Source: JAEUNJ01 sp052035955
GTDB taxonomy: Bacteria; Pseudomonadota; Gammaproteobacteria; Burkholderiales; Rhodocyclaceae
Direction of reading: 5' to 3'
Length of the DNA: 39,544 nt
Assembly (NCBI GenBank): GCA_052035955.1
Contig: JBPOHD010000039.1
Span: 1 to 39,544, forward strand
Position numbers and translations under genes: made by a program. The notes beneath the pieces were generated by a model. That model worked only from the letters and a program-made list of their open reading frames with translations, made no database searches and had not been told where the DNA came from. Below are positions 17,415-25,304 of this stretch, piece after piece; positions within the stretch are counted from its first letter, which is position 1, and every line of letters starts with the position of its first letter.

Positions 17415-18119
17415 TCAGAAATCGCCCGCCGCGCCGGCACGCATGATCTTGTCGATCGCCTCCCGGACGCGGACCGACTTCTCGCGCAGCGATTCCGATA
17501 TCCGGTTCGGGTTCTTGCTGGAATCCAGCCAGCGGACGTCCCAGTCCAGGGTCATCAGCCAGATCTTCTTGTGGGCATCCTCGACGACCGCGATGCGGCA
17601 GGGCAGGAAGGCGGCGAATTCCAGGCTGAGGTCCATGATCTCCCGGGCCACCAGGGCGTCGCAGAAGCTGAAGAATTCGACGCGCGGGGTATCGGTCTTG
17701 CCGGTGATGGCGACCACGTCCTTCCACAGGGGGTTGTGGCCGACGAACTTGAAGTTGATCTCGTTGGCCTTGACCTTCATGGCCTCGACCACGTCGTCGT
17801 ACTTCAGCCCGTCCCTGGCCGGATACTTGACCACCATCATGGCGATCATCTCCCGCAAGGAGAAGGGGTTCACCGCCATCATCGAGGAGACGAAATTCGC
17901 CCGCGCCTCGGGACTGATGGACTCCGCGACGGTGTTGGGGACGATGTCCTCCTTGGGCCGCGTCGGCGGCAGGGCGATGTTGAACGCAGGCATGGCTGCG
18001 GCCGGAGCAGCCTGGGCTGGCGCCGGCTTGGGCTTCTTGTCCTGGTCCTGGGCTTGGGCCGCGACAGCGCTAAAAGCGAGGCCGGTGGCCAGGGCGAGGG
18101 CGCCGATGGGAATACGCAT
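17415..18119 (-). CDS. Exported DUF302-domain protein
   Basis: A 234-residue protein with signal peptide 1-24 (IGALALATGLAFSAVAAQAQ), a Lys/Pro/Ala-rich linker to about 45, and a C-terminal DUF302-type region. The match is the segment RVEFFSFCDALVAREIMDLS, then AAFLPCRIAVVEDAHKKIWLMTLDWD near 150-200, the core of that alpha/beta fold. DUF302 has no settled biochemical role. Two Cys are visible in the domain. GAGGTGG precedes the ATG. It is the last gene of the YeeE/Met-rich cluster and follows an intercistronic hairpin, so it may be expressed from the same transcript. Confidence 0.8.
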   Translation of the reverse strand: MRIPIGALALATGLAFSAVAAQAQDQDKKPKPAPAQAAPAAAMPAFNIALPPTRPKEDIVPNTVAESISPEARANFVSSMMAVNPFSLREMIAMMVVKYPARDGLKYDDVVEAMKVKANEINFKFVGHNPLWKDVVAITGKTDTPRVEFFSFCDALVAREIMDLSLEFAAFLPCRIAVVEDAHKKIWLMTLDWDVRWLDSSKNPNRISESLREKSVRVREAIDKIMRAGAAGDF

Positions 18120-18139
18120 GTGTTCCACCTCAAGGCGAA

Positions 18140-18165
18140 GCGGGGCAGGCTGGAGCCTGCCCCGC
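18140..18165 (-). other. Intercistronic hairpin between Met-rich gene and DUF302 gene
   Basis: A 12-bp perfect stem GCGGGGCAGGCT/AGCCTGCCCCGC has only a 2-nt loop. A second GC-rich hairpin lies at 18178-18199. Neither has a T-run, so they more likely stabilise or segment the transcript than end it. Confidence 0.55.
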
Positions 18166-18214
18166 GGGGTTGCCGGTGCCGGTCCCCGCGGGGGCCGGCG
18201 GTGCGTTTCTCCGC

Positions 18215-19477
18215 TTACTTCTTGACGGCGTCCGCGGCACCCTGGGCGGCCGCTGCGCCCGCCTTGGCGCCTGCGGCAGCGGTGTCGCTGCCGGCCTTGG
18301 CTCCGGCCTTGGCGGTGTCCGTCGCCGCCTTGGTACCCGCCTTGGCGGCCTTGGTGCCCGCCTTGGTGCCAGCCTTGGCCATGCCACCCGCCGCCTTGTT
18401 CATGTCCTCGGCCATCTTGGGCATCGCCGACATGGCCTGGGCCATGGCGTTCATCATCTGCACCATCAGCGCCGGGTTCATGGCCTTCATCATGGCGTCC
18501 ATCATCTGCGGATTGGTCATGGCGCCGACCCACTGGTTCATGACTTCCGGCGAGACCATCTGCATCATGGAGTTGATCATCTTCGGATCGGTCATCGCCA
18601 TCATCCACGGCGTCCAGACCTTCGGATCAGCCATGCCCATCATGCTGTTCATCAGCTTGGGATCGGTCATGGCGTTCATCCAGGGCGTCCAGATCGCCGG
18701 GTCGGCCATGCCCATCATGGAGTTGATCATCTTCGGATCGACCATGGCGTTCATCCAGGGGGTCCACACCTTCGGATCGGCCATCCCCATCATGCCGTTG
18801 ATCATCTTCGGATCGGTCATGGCGTTCATCCACGGCGTCCACATCTTGGGATCCATCATGCCCATCATCGAGTTCATGAGCTTGGGATCGGTCATGGCGG
18901 TGATCCAGGGCATCCACACCTTGGGTTCGACCATGCCCATCATCGCGTTCATGAACTTGGGATCGGTCATGGTGGTGAGCCAGGGCCCCCAGACCTTCGG
19001 ATCGACGACCGACATCATCGAATTCATCATCTTCGGATCGGTCATTGTCGTGAGGAAGGGTGTCCACACCTTCGGGTCGCCCATGGCGATCATGGAGTTG
19101 ATCATCTTGGGATCGGTCATGGCCTTGATCCAGGGCGTCCACATCTTCGGATCGGCCATGGCCATCATGGAATTGATCATCTTGGGATCGGTCATGCTGT
19201 TGATCCAGGGCGTCCAGACCTTGGGATCGGCCATCTGCATCATGGAGGCCATCATCTTCGGATCGGTCATGGCGGTGATCCAGGGACCCCAGACCTTGGG
19301 ATCGGCCATGCCCATCATGGAGTTCATCATCTGGGGATTGGTCATGGCGCCCATCCAGTCGCCCATGCCCTTGCTCCAGCCGTCCATGGCCGGCATCTGG
19401 ACGGCGTCGGCGGCGAAGGCCGGGGTGTGCAGGGCCGTCGCCAGCATGGCGGCCATCAGGCTTTTGCGGAAATTCAT
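18215..19477 (-). CDS. Exported methionine-rich 25-residue tandem-repeat protein
   Basis: A 420-residue protein not recognised as a known family. A signal peptide ends near residue 23 (SLMAAMLATALHTPAFA). Residues 57-306 are ten near-identical 25-residue repeats, with worn copies at about 32-56, 307-331 and 332-356. Each repeat joins a half like MADPKVWTPWMNAM to a half like TDPKMINSMMG, with 5-8 Met and usually two Trp. Residues about 357-420 form an Ala/Lys/Gly tail of AKAGTKAGTK type, like histone-H1/phasin tails. GAGGAGG precedes the ATG at 19477. Possible roles are Cu(I) binding, a methionine-oxidation sink or an amphipathic scaffold binding hydrophobic segments; none is proven. The neighbours are a YeeE transporter, a small secreted protein and a DUF302 protein. 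Confidence 0.9.
   Translation of the reverse strand: MNFRKSLMAAMLATALHTPAFAADAVQMPAMDGWSKGMGDWMGAMTNPQMMNSMMGMADPKVWGPWITAMTDPKMMASMMQMADPKVWTPWINSMTDPKMINSMMAMADPKMWTPWIKAMTDPKMINSMIAMGDPKVWTPFLTTMTDPKMMNSMMSVVDPKVWGPWLTTMTDPKFMNAMMGMVEPKVWMPWITAMTDPKLMNSMMGMMDPKMWTPWMNAMTDPKMINGMMGMADPKVWTPWMNAMVDPKMINSMMGMADPAIWTPWMNAMTDPKLMNSMMGMADPKVWTPWMMAMTDPKMINSMMQMVSPEVMNQWVGAMTNPQMMDAMMKAMNPALMVQMMNAMAQAMSAMPKMAEDMNKAAGGMAKAGTKAGTKAAKAGTKAATDTAKAGAKAGSDTAAAGAKAGAAAAQGAADAVKK
18560..19309 (-). repeat. Ten 75-bp coding tandem repeats
   Basis: Ten consecutive 75-bp units each encode one 25-residue repeat, in register with no frame breaks. Units differ mainly by synonymous and conservative changes, so the array is not freshly amplified, yet its length is strictly kept. 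It is protein-coding, not a CRISPR. Confidence 0.93.
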
Positions 19478-19624
19478 CGAGTATCCCTCCTCAAGAAAAA
19501 ACGTGTCCAAAAGGCCGCCAATAGGCATTGCTGGCCGCCGGATTGCTGTTGCTCTTTTCGGGGAATGCCCGGCTGCAGGGGTGCGCCGGGTCTCGTGCTT
19601 GTTCTTGTTCTGGAGTGCCGGCCG

Positions 19625-19653
19625 ATATTACTGTGCGCGAATATTCCCTGCAA
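19625..19653 (-). promoter_or_regulatory. Candidate promoter of the Met-rich repeat gene
   Basis: On the minus strand TTGCAG (19653-19648) and TAATAT (19630-19625) are separated by 17 bp in an AT-rich patch. They lie inside the 206-bp gap before the Met-rich gene, giving a leader of about 140 nt. The match to consensus is only partial. Confidence 0.4.
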
Positions 19654-19683
19654 ATCAGGAAATTGATTCGTCGATAAGCCTGC

Positions 19684-19965
19684 CTATCGGGCCTTGTCGC
19701 CGGTCTGCGGGTCGAGGGGGCAGTACTCGGCGTCCTCGCTGCCGCCTTCCTGGCGGACCGCCCCGCCGCAGGGCAAGGCCCGCCGCAGTTCCGCGAACAT
19801 GCGGGCCCGGGATTCCTGGTCGCGGCTGTCCCCCAGCGCATTGGCCCACTGCTCCATGAAGCCCAGCCAGACCGCCATGGGGGAAGGCGGCGGACCCTCC
19901 GCCGCATCGGCCGGCAGCGCAAGCGCGCCGCAGCAGACCAGGCCGGCCCGGATGATGGCCCGCAC
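19684..19965 (-). CDS. Small secreted two-cysteine protein
   Basis: A 93-residue product with signal peptide MRAIIRAGLVCCGALALPADA, then a short helical region (PMAVWLGFMEQWANALGDS) and two Cys in the mature part (LPCGGA and EYCPLD) that could form a disulfide or bind metal. Start is a GTG immediately after the transporter stop (TGAGTG) with AAGGAAG before it, so translation is coupled. I do not recognise the family. Coupling and the signal peptide argue that it is real, but it is short. Confidence 0.6.
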   Translation of the reverse strand: MRAIIRAGLVCCGALALPADAAEGPPPSPMAVWLGFMEQWANALGDSRDQESRARMFAELRRALPCGGAVRQEGGSEDAEYCPLDPQTGDKAR

Positions 19966-21081
19966 TCAGGCTTCCTTCATCATGCGCCAGTATTCGTATT
20001 TCATGGTCGCCGTGGCGCCGGCCACGATGGCAGCGAAGGTGATGAGGGAGCCGACCGACAGCGTCGAAATGCCCGTGACGCCCTGTCCTATGGTGCAACC
20101 GACGGCGGTCACGCCGCCGAAACCCATCAGCACGCCGCCGATGATGTGGCGGAACATGTCCTGGGCCGAGACGAAATGTTCCCAGCGGAAGGCCTTGGTG
20201 GCCACCGCGAAAAGGAAGGAGCCGATGCCGACGCCGAAGACGGTCGCGATACCCCAGGTCACCACCGTACTGGTATCTGTCCACAAGGCCCAGAGTTCGA
20301 GGGTGTAGGCCGAGGGCGCGATGAAGGACATGGATTCGGCCAGTTTGGAGTTCGTGCCGAAGACCATCTCCTGCAGGGATTCCGGATCCTCTGCGTAACC
20401 GATCTTGCCCGTGACGTACCACCCGGCAACGACGATCGCGCCGACCACCAGGCCGCCCAGCAGGTTGTCCTTGTTCTCCCAGAACGCCTTGTCGAGGAAG
20501 ACGAAGGCCATCAGGGCGCCCGCGAGTACCAGGGCGATGACCAGTTCGGCGGTCGCCAGGTCCATGCCCAGGGACTGGTACATCAGGTGGGGCAAAGTCT
20601 GGTGGGTCGGCAACTGGACCGTGACCGACGGCGCCTGCAGCACGTTGACCCGGACGACGGCGAAGATGCCCTTCAGGGTCAGGTAGGCCGAGTAGGCCAT
20701 GTAGAGGAAGACCACCACGGCCTTCAGGTTGCCGCCGCCGACCCGAACCAGGGTCTTGTTGCCGCATCCCGATGCCAGAGTCATTCCCACCCCGAAGGTC
20801 AGTCCGCCGACCAGGTGGGCGAGCCAGGGGAGGTTCTGCCCCGTGTAGATCGTCTTGGCGATGTTGAAGGTGCCGTTGTAGGCCAGCAGGTTGGTGCCCA
20901 GGATGGCGATCGCGATGGCCAGGAGCCAGGCGCGCATGCGGCCCCAGTCGCCCATGTTGACGACGTCGGACACGGCACCCATGGTGCAGAAATTGGTCTT
21001 GTTGGCGAAGAAGCCGAAGATCACGCCGAGGCCGAAGCCCCACCAGACCACCGTCTTCGCCAGGGCTTGAACCTCAGGCAT
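19966..21081 (-). CDS. YeeE/YedE-family sulfur-compound transporter (TsuA-like)
   Basis: Polytopic inner-membrane protein of 371 residues, related to the thiosulfate importer YeeE/TsuA. The conserved cysteine motifs are in place: NFCTMGAVSD near 30, TLASGCGNKTLVRVGGGNLKA near 105, and GGVTAVGCTIGQGVTG near 330, which pass sulfur species along the pore. GGAGGAG precedes the ATG at 21081; the open frame upstream is not used. It is the first gene of the cluster with the two-Cys and Met-rich secreted proteins. Substrate could be thiosulfate or another reduced sulfur or selenium species. Confidence 0.9.
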   Translation of the reverse strand: MPEVQALAKTVVWWGFGLGVIFGFFANKTNFCTMGAVSDVVNMGDWGRMRAWLLAIAIAILGTNLLAYNGTFNIAKTIYTGQNLPWLAHLVGGLTFGVGMTLASGCGNKTLVRVGGGNLKAVVVFLYMAYSAYLTLKGIFAVVRVNVLQAPSVTVQLPTHQTLPHLMYQSLGMDLATAELVIALVLAGALMAFVFLDKAFWENKDNLLGGLVVGAIVVAGWYVTGKIGYAEDPESLQEMVFGTNSKLAESMSFIAPSAYTLELWALWTDTSTVVTWGIATVFGVGIGSFLFAVATKAFRWEHFVSAQDMFRHIIGGVLMGFGGVTAVGCTIGQGVTGISTLSVGSLITFAAIVAGATATMKYEYWRMMKEA

Positions 21082-21228
21082 GGCTCCTCCGGAATGGCGC
21101 TCTGCGGCGCCTGAAGAAAGTAAGCGATTGTCGGGGAAAGGGTTTGGCCGCGCAAACAAAAGGGCTTTTGAGCGGATAACGCCGGTGAATGCATGCCGGG
21201 CGGGCGCCCGGTCCCGGCCGGCCGTCGT

Positions 21229-21903
21229 TCAGGGGCGGTAGAGCGTGGGATCGGAGACGCCGGCCGCCTCGAAGCCGGCCCGGCGCAGCCGGCAGGAATC
21301 GCAGGCGCCGCAGGCGCGGCCCTCCCGGTCCGCCTGGTAACAGGAAACCGTCATGGCGTAATCGACCCCGAGGACGGTGCCGCGGCGGATGATGTCCGCC
21401 TTGGTCAGTTCGATGAGCGGGGCGTGCAGGGCCAGGGGATGGCCTTCGACCGCCGCCTTGGTGGCCAGGTTGGCCATGGCCTCGAAGGCCCGGATGTACT
21501 CGGGCCGGCAATCCGGGTAGCCCGAGTAATCCACCGCATTCACGCCGACGAAGATGTCCCGGGCTTCGAGCACTTCGGCCCAGGCGAGCGCCAGCGACAG
21601 CATGATGGTGTTGCGCGCCGGCACGTAGGTCACGGGGATTCCGGGCATCAAGCCGCCCGTCGGGACCGCGATCCCCGGGTCGGTCAGGGCGGACCCGCCC
21701 AGCTGGGACAGGTCCAGGTGCAGGGTGCGGTGGCTGCGGGCGCCGAGGCTGGCGGCGACCCGGGCCGCCGCCGCAAGCTCGGCGTGGTGGCGCTGGCCGT
21801 AGTCCACCGACAGGGCGTGGCACTCGAAACCCCGGTCCCGGGCGATGGCGAAGGTGGTGGCCGAATCCAGGCCGCCGGAGAGCAGGACGACTGCGGCGCG
21901 CAT
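21229..21903 (-). CDS. queC: 7-cyano-7-deazaguanine synthase QueC
   Basis: Converts 7-carboxy-7-deazaguanine to preQ0 with ATP and ammonia in queuosine synthesis, 224 residues. The PP-loop LLSGGLDSATT lies at about 7-17, VDYGQRHHAE at 33-42, and the zinc cysteines are Cys188, 198, 201 and 204 near the C-terminus. GVNAVDYSGYPDCRPEY is the usual substrate region. It follows queE on the same strand after 71 bp, so both act in one pathway. Confidence 0.97.
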   Translation of the reverse strand: MRAAVVLLSGGLDSATTFAIARDRGFECHALSVDYGQRHHAELAAAARVAASLGARSHRTLHLDLSQLGGSALTDPGIAVPTGGLMPGIPVTYVPARNTIMLSLALAWAEVLEARDIFVGVNAVDYSGYPDCRPEYIRAFEAMANLATKAAVEGHPLALHAPLIELTKADIIRRGTVLGVDYAMTVSCYQADREGRACGACDSCRLRRAGFEAAGVSDPTLYRP

Positions 21904-21974
21904 GGGGCGATCTTAGCAGAGGGCCCGGCCGGCAACGGCCGGCGGGGCGGGACTTCGCCGGCCGCCGGCCCGGC

Positions 21975-22631
21975 TCATCGGGCCCGTTGGTTGCCCCACA
22001 GCAGCTTGTGCAGTTGCAGCTGGAAGCGGACCGGCAGGCGGTCCGCGAGTATCCATTCGGCAAGCTGCGCCGGGTCCAGCCTGCCGTGCACGGGCGAGAG
22101 GAGGACGGGGCACCGGTCGTCCAGCTTGTGCTGCAGCAGCACCTCGCGTGCCCACTCGTAATCGCCCCGGGAAGCCAGCACCAGCTTCAGTTCATCCCGC
22201 GGCGACAGCAGGCCCAGGTTCTCCCACCGGTTGCGCGCAGACTCGCCCGAGTCGGGCGCCTTGAGGTCCACGATCCGCGCCACCCGCGGGTCCACCGGCC
22301 CGATGTCGAGGGCGCCGCTGGTCTCCAGGGAAACCGAGAAACCGGCCTCGCACAGGGCCGTCAGCAATTCCGTGCAGGCCTTCTGGGCCAGCGGCTCGCC
22401 GCCGGTGACGCAGACCGTCGGGCAGTCGAAGGCGCCGACCCGCCGGACCACCTCGTCCATGGCCATGGGCTCGCCGCCGGAAAAGGCGTATTCCGTATCG
22501 CACCAGGCGCAGCGCAGGGGACAGCCGGTCAGGCGCACGAAGACCGTAGGCAGCCCGACCCGGGTCGACTCGCCCTGCAGGGAATGGAAGATCTCGGTGA
22601 CGCGCAGCCTGGCGTCGGCGCCGCCGGTCAC
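21975..22631 (-). CDS. queE: 7-carboxy-7-deazaguanine synthase QueE
   Basis: Radical SAM enzyme making 7-carboxy-7-deazaguanine from 6-carboxytetrahydropterin, about 218 residues. The cluster motif is CPLRCAWCD at 37-45, after EIFHSLQGES, the substrate-binding block. VTGGEPL and LETSGA follow in normal order. The best start is the GTG at 22631, overlapping the cpoB stop as GTGA, so it is coupled to the Tol-Pal operon. Confidence 0.95.
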   Translation of the reverse strand: MTGGADARLRVTEIFHSLQGESTRVGLPTVFVRLTGCPLRCAWCDTEYAFSGGEPMAMDEVVRRVGAFDCPTVCVTGGEPLAQKACTELLTALCEAGFSVSLETSGALDIGPVDPRVARIVDLKAPDSGESARNRWENLGLLSPRDELKLVLASRGDYEWAREVLLQHKLDDRCPVLLSPVHGRLDPAQLAEWILADRLPVRFQLQLHKLLWGNQRAR

Positions 22632-23380
22632 TTCTTCTTCGGGACGGGCATCGATTTGAGGCGCTGCCGGGCCGCCTGGGCCGCGCTGCTGGCGGGATGC
22701 TTCTGCACCAGGGCCTCGAGCACCGTTCGGGCGCCCTTCGCGTCGCCCGCCGCCTCCAGGGCATTGGCCTGGCCCATCAGGGCGTCCGGCGCCTTGGCGT
22801 CGGCCGGCCAGGCCTCCGCCACCTTGGCGAACAACTCGGCGGCCCTGGCGTACTCCTTCAGCTGGTAGTGGCTGGAGGCCGCCCAGAAGTGGGCGCTGGG
22901 GAGCAGGGTGCTGGCCGGATAGGCCTTGACGAAGGCCATGAAGGCGGCCTGGGCCTCCCGGTACTTGGCGCCGCGGAAGGCCATCAGGGCGGCCTCGTAG
23001 TCGCGGGTCTCGGCGGCCGGGTCGGCTTTCGGCGGCGGCGTTTCCTCCTTCGGGGCCTGGGCGGCGGCGGCCGTCGCTTCCAGCTTGCGCAGCCGGGTGT
23101 CCAGGTCCACGTAGAAATCCTTCTGGCGCTTCTGCAAGGTGTCCAGGTCGTTGACCAGCACCTCGATCTGCCCGCGCATGCGGGCCAGGTCGGACTTCAG
23201 CACTTCCGCCTGGTTGGCGAAGTCGATCTGGTTCTTCGACGCGGTGTCGAGGCGCTTCGATACCTCGGCCAGGTCGGCGCGCAGCTTCTCGATGCGCGCC
23301 CGTGCCTCCTCGTCGTCGAACAGGCCGGCCCGGGCCGGCAGGGCAAGGACGAGCAGGAAAAGGGCCAGCCAGCGGCGCAC
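22628..23380 (-). CDS. cpoB: Cell division coordinator CpoB (YbgF)
   Basis: Periplasmic Tol-Pal partner that links outer-membrane constriction with peptidoglycan synthesis, 250 residues. It has a signal peptide (LALFLLVLALPARA), a coiled-coil region (about 25-105, charged heptads), a Pro/Lys/Glu linker, and C-terminal TPR repeats (YEAALMAFRGAKYREAQAAF, SAHFWAASSHYQLKEYARAAELF). It is the gene after pal, as in most proteobacteria. Confidence 0.94.
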   Translation of the reverse strand: MRRWLALFLLVLALPARAGLFDDEEARARIEKLRADLAEVSKRLDTASKNQIDFANQAEVLKSDLARMRGQIEVLVNDLDTLQKRQKDFYVDLDTRLRKLEATAAAAQAPKEETPPPKADPAAETRDYEAALMAFRGAKYREAQAAFMAFVKAYPASTLLPSAHFWAASSHYQLKEYARAAELFAKVAEAWPADAKAPDALMGQANALEAAGDAKGARTVLEALVQKHPASSAAQAARQRLKSMPVPKKK

Positions 23381-23383
23381 GGA

Positions 23384-23926
23384 TCAGAACTCGCCGGAGT
23401 AGAGCATGTCGCCCCGCCGGTTGCGGGCCCAGCACTCTTCCGTCTGCTCGCCGCAGGCCGGCTTTTCCTCGCCCAGGCTGACGGACTCGAGCTGCTCTTC
23501 TCGGGCGCCCAGGAGGGCCAGGGCCTTGCGGACCGCCTCGGCCCGCTTCTGCCCCAGGGCCAGGTTGTATTCGCGGCTGCCCCGCTCGTCCGCATTGCCC
23601 TGGATCAGCATCCGGTACTTGGGCTTGGCGGCGAGGAACCGGGCATGGGCCTCGATCAGGGGCTTGAATTCGTCCTTGATCACGTAGCTGTCATAGTCGA
23701 AATAGACGCTGCGCTTGGACAGGATGCTCTTCGGATCCTTCAGGGCGGCGTCGCCGAAGGTCTCGCCGGCGCCGGTATCCACGGGCTTCACGGGCCGGCT
23801 GTCCACCTGCACGGCGTTCGGGTTGCGGTCCTCGACGCGGGAAGGATCCTGCTCGGGGGCGGGGGGTTGGGAGCCGCAGGCGGCGAGCAGCAGGCTCAGG
23901 GCGGCGGCGGACAGTACGCGGTTCAT
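23384..23926 (-). CDS. pal: Peptidoglycan-associated lipoprotein Pal
   Basis: Outer-membrane lipoprotein of 180 residues that anchors the membrane to peptidoglycan. The lipobox is LLAAC near residue 17. The OmpA-like domain has VYFDYDSYVIKDEFKPLIEAHARFL and GNADERGSREYNLALGQKRAEAV, the peptidoglycan-binding core. The C-terminus ENCODES KPACGEQTEECWARNRRGD, with two Cys. The ATG at 23926 fits the lipoprotein signal peptide. Confidence 0.96.
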   Translation of the reverse strand: MNRVLSAAALSLLLAACGSQPPAPEQDPSRVEDRNPNAVQVDSRPVKPVDTGAGETFGDAALKDPKSILSKRSVYFDYDSYVIKDEFKPLIEAHARFLAAKPKYRMLIQGNADERGSREYNLALGQKRAEAVRKALALLGAREEQLESVSLGEEKPACGEQTEECWARNRRGDMLYSGEF

Positions 23927-24006
23927 GGTTTTCTCCGGTGCGGGTGCGAAGGGGCCCGGTCGTCCGACGACGCCGGCCTCAAATGGTTTCGGGATGCGGG
24001 ACGATC

Positions 24007-25284
24007 TCATTTCACGTGGGGACCCCAGGAGGGTTCCCGGACATCGGCCGCCTGGATGGAAAGCTTCTGCTTGACGCGCCCATCGGCGGACACGGCGGCC
24101 AGGACGCCCCGGCCGCCGATTTCCGTGGCGTAAAGGATCATGCGGCCGTTGGGTGCGAAGCTCGGCGACTCGTCCTTGGTCGAGTCGGTCAGGATCTGCG
24201 TCTGCTTCGTTGCCAGGTCGAGCAAGGTGAGCTGGAAGCGGCCGCCGCTGCGCGAGACGTAGGCGAGGCTCTTGCCGTCGGGCGAGGGGCGTGCCGTCAC
24301 GTTGTAGCTGCCCTCGAAGGTCACCCGCTGGGCGTCGCCGCCCGTGGCCGGAATGCGGTAGATCTGCGGGCTGCCGCCGCGGTCCGAGGTGAAGTAGATC
24401 CACTGGCCGTCGGGCGAGAACTGGGGCTCCGTGTCGATGCCGGCCGAGGTGGCCAGCCGCGTCACGCCGCTGCCGTCCGCGTTGACCAGGTAGAGCTGGG
24501 AACCGCCGTCCTTGGTCAGCACCACGGCCAGGCGCCTGCCGTCCGGCGACCAGGCCGGCGCCGAGTTCGACCCCTTGAAGTTGGCCGCCACGTGGCGCCG
24601 CCCCGAGGCCAGGTCATGGACGTAGATGACGGGCTTCTTCGCCTCGAAGGACACGTAGGCGAGCTTCGCGCCGTCCGGCGACCAGGCCGGCGAGATGATC
24701 GGCTCGCGGGAGGCCAGGGCGGCCTGGGGATTCATGCCGTCGGCATCGGCGATCTGCAGCTCGAAGCGCCCGACGCTCTTCACCACGTAGGCGATCCGGG
24801 TGGAGAAGACGCCCCGCTCGCCGGTCAGCTTCTCGTAGACGAAGTCCGAGATCCGATGCGCCGTGGCGCGGATCTGGCCGCTGTTGTGGGCATAGGCCTG
24901 GCCGCCCAGGGACACCTGCTTCTGCACGTCGTGGAGGCGGAAACGGGTGTCGTAGCGGCCGTCTGCGGCCGCCTGGGTGGTGCCGGCCGTCACCGCGTCG
25001 GCGCCGGCGGCCTTCCAGTCGGCGTAGGCGACCGGCGTTCCTTCGGCCAGGGCCGCGGTGCCGGGATCGACGAGGCGGAACAGGCCGCTGCGCTCCAGGT
25101 CTGCCCGCACCACCGAGGCCAGGGCCTGGGCGACGATGCGCTCGCCGGCGAAATCCGGAATGGCGACGGGCAGGCGGTTGGCGCCGGCCCCGGTGATCTC
25201 GATGGAAAGCTGGGCGTGGGCCGGAAGCAAGCAGGCGGCGCCCAGGACGGCGACGACGAAACGGCGGAAGGGATTGATCTGCAT
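24007..25284 (-). CDS. tolB: Tol-Pal system protein TolB
   Basis: Periplasmic beta-propeller that connects Pal with the TolQRA motor, about 425 residues. It has a signal peptide (FVVAVLGAACLLPAHA), an N-terminal alpha/beta domain (IPDFAGERIVAQALASVV) and repeated propeller blades with SPDG motifs (PAWSPDGAKLAYVSF, PAWSPDGRRLAVV, PQFSPDGQWIYFTSDRGG). The ATG at 25284 is taken as the start; a TTG at 25308 next to GAGG is an alternative that would lengthen the signal peptide by 8 residues. Confidence 0.95.
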   Translation of the reverse strand: MQINPFRRFVVAVLGAACLLPAHAQLSIEITGAGANRLPVAIPDFAGERIVAQALASVVRADLERSGLFRLVDPGTAALAEGTPVAYADWKAAGADAVTAGTTQAAADGRYDTRFRLHDVQKQVSLGGQAYAHNSGQIRATAHRISDFVYEKLTGERGVFSTRIAYVVKSVGRFELQIADADGMNPQAALASREPIISPAWSPDGAKLAYVSFEAKKPVIYVHDLASGRRHVAANFKGSNSAPAWSPDGRRLAVVLTKDGGSQLYLVNADGSGVTRLATSAGIDTEPQFSPDGQWIYFTSDRGGSPQIYRIPATGGDAQRVTFEGSYNVTARPSPDGKSLAYVSRSGGRFQLTLLDLATKQTQILTDSTKDESPSFAPNGRMILYATEIGGRGVLAAVSADGRVKQKLSIQAADVREPSWGPHVK

Positions 25285-25304
25285 GGAAAAGGAATTATAC
25301 CGGC

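Noticed and set aside
18560..19309. CRISPR-like array
   Set aside because: Units are contiguous 75-bp coding repeats with no spacers, and no cas genes are present.
18215..19477. Met-rich repeat protein as a PHA phasin
   Set aside because: The AKAG-type tail resembles PhaF-like proteins, but a signal peptide and repeats point to export, unlike cytoplasmic granule proteins.
17571..19859. Plus-strand His/Gly- and Ile/Met-rich frames opposite the repeat gene
   Set aside because: Their repetitiveness only mirrors the 75-bp repeats. The minus-strand frame has the signal peptide and ribosome-binding site.
21082..21228. Promoter of the YeeE gene
   Set aside because: Candidate hexamers on the minus strand (TTTGCG and GACAAT) match consensus too poorly to list.
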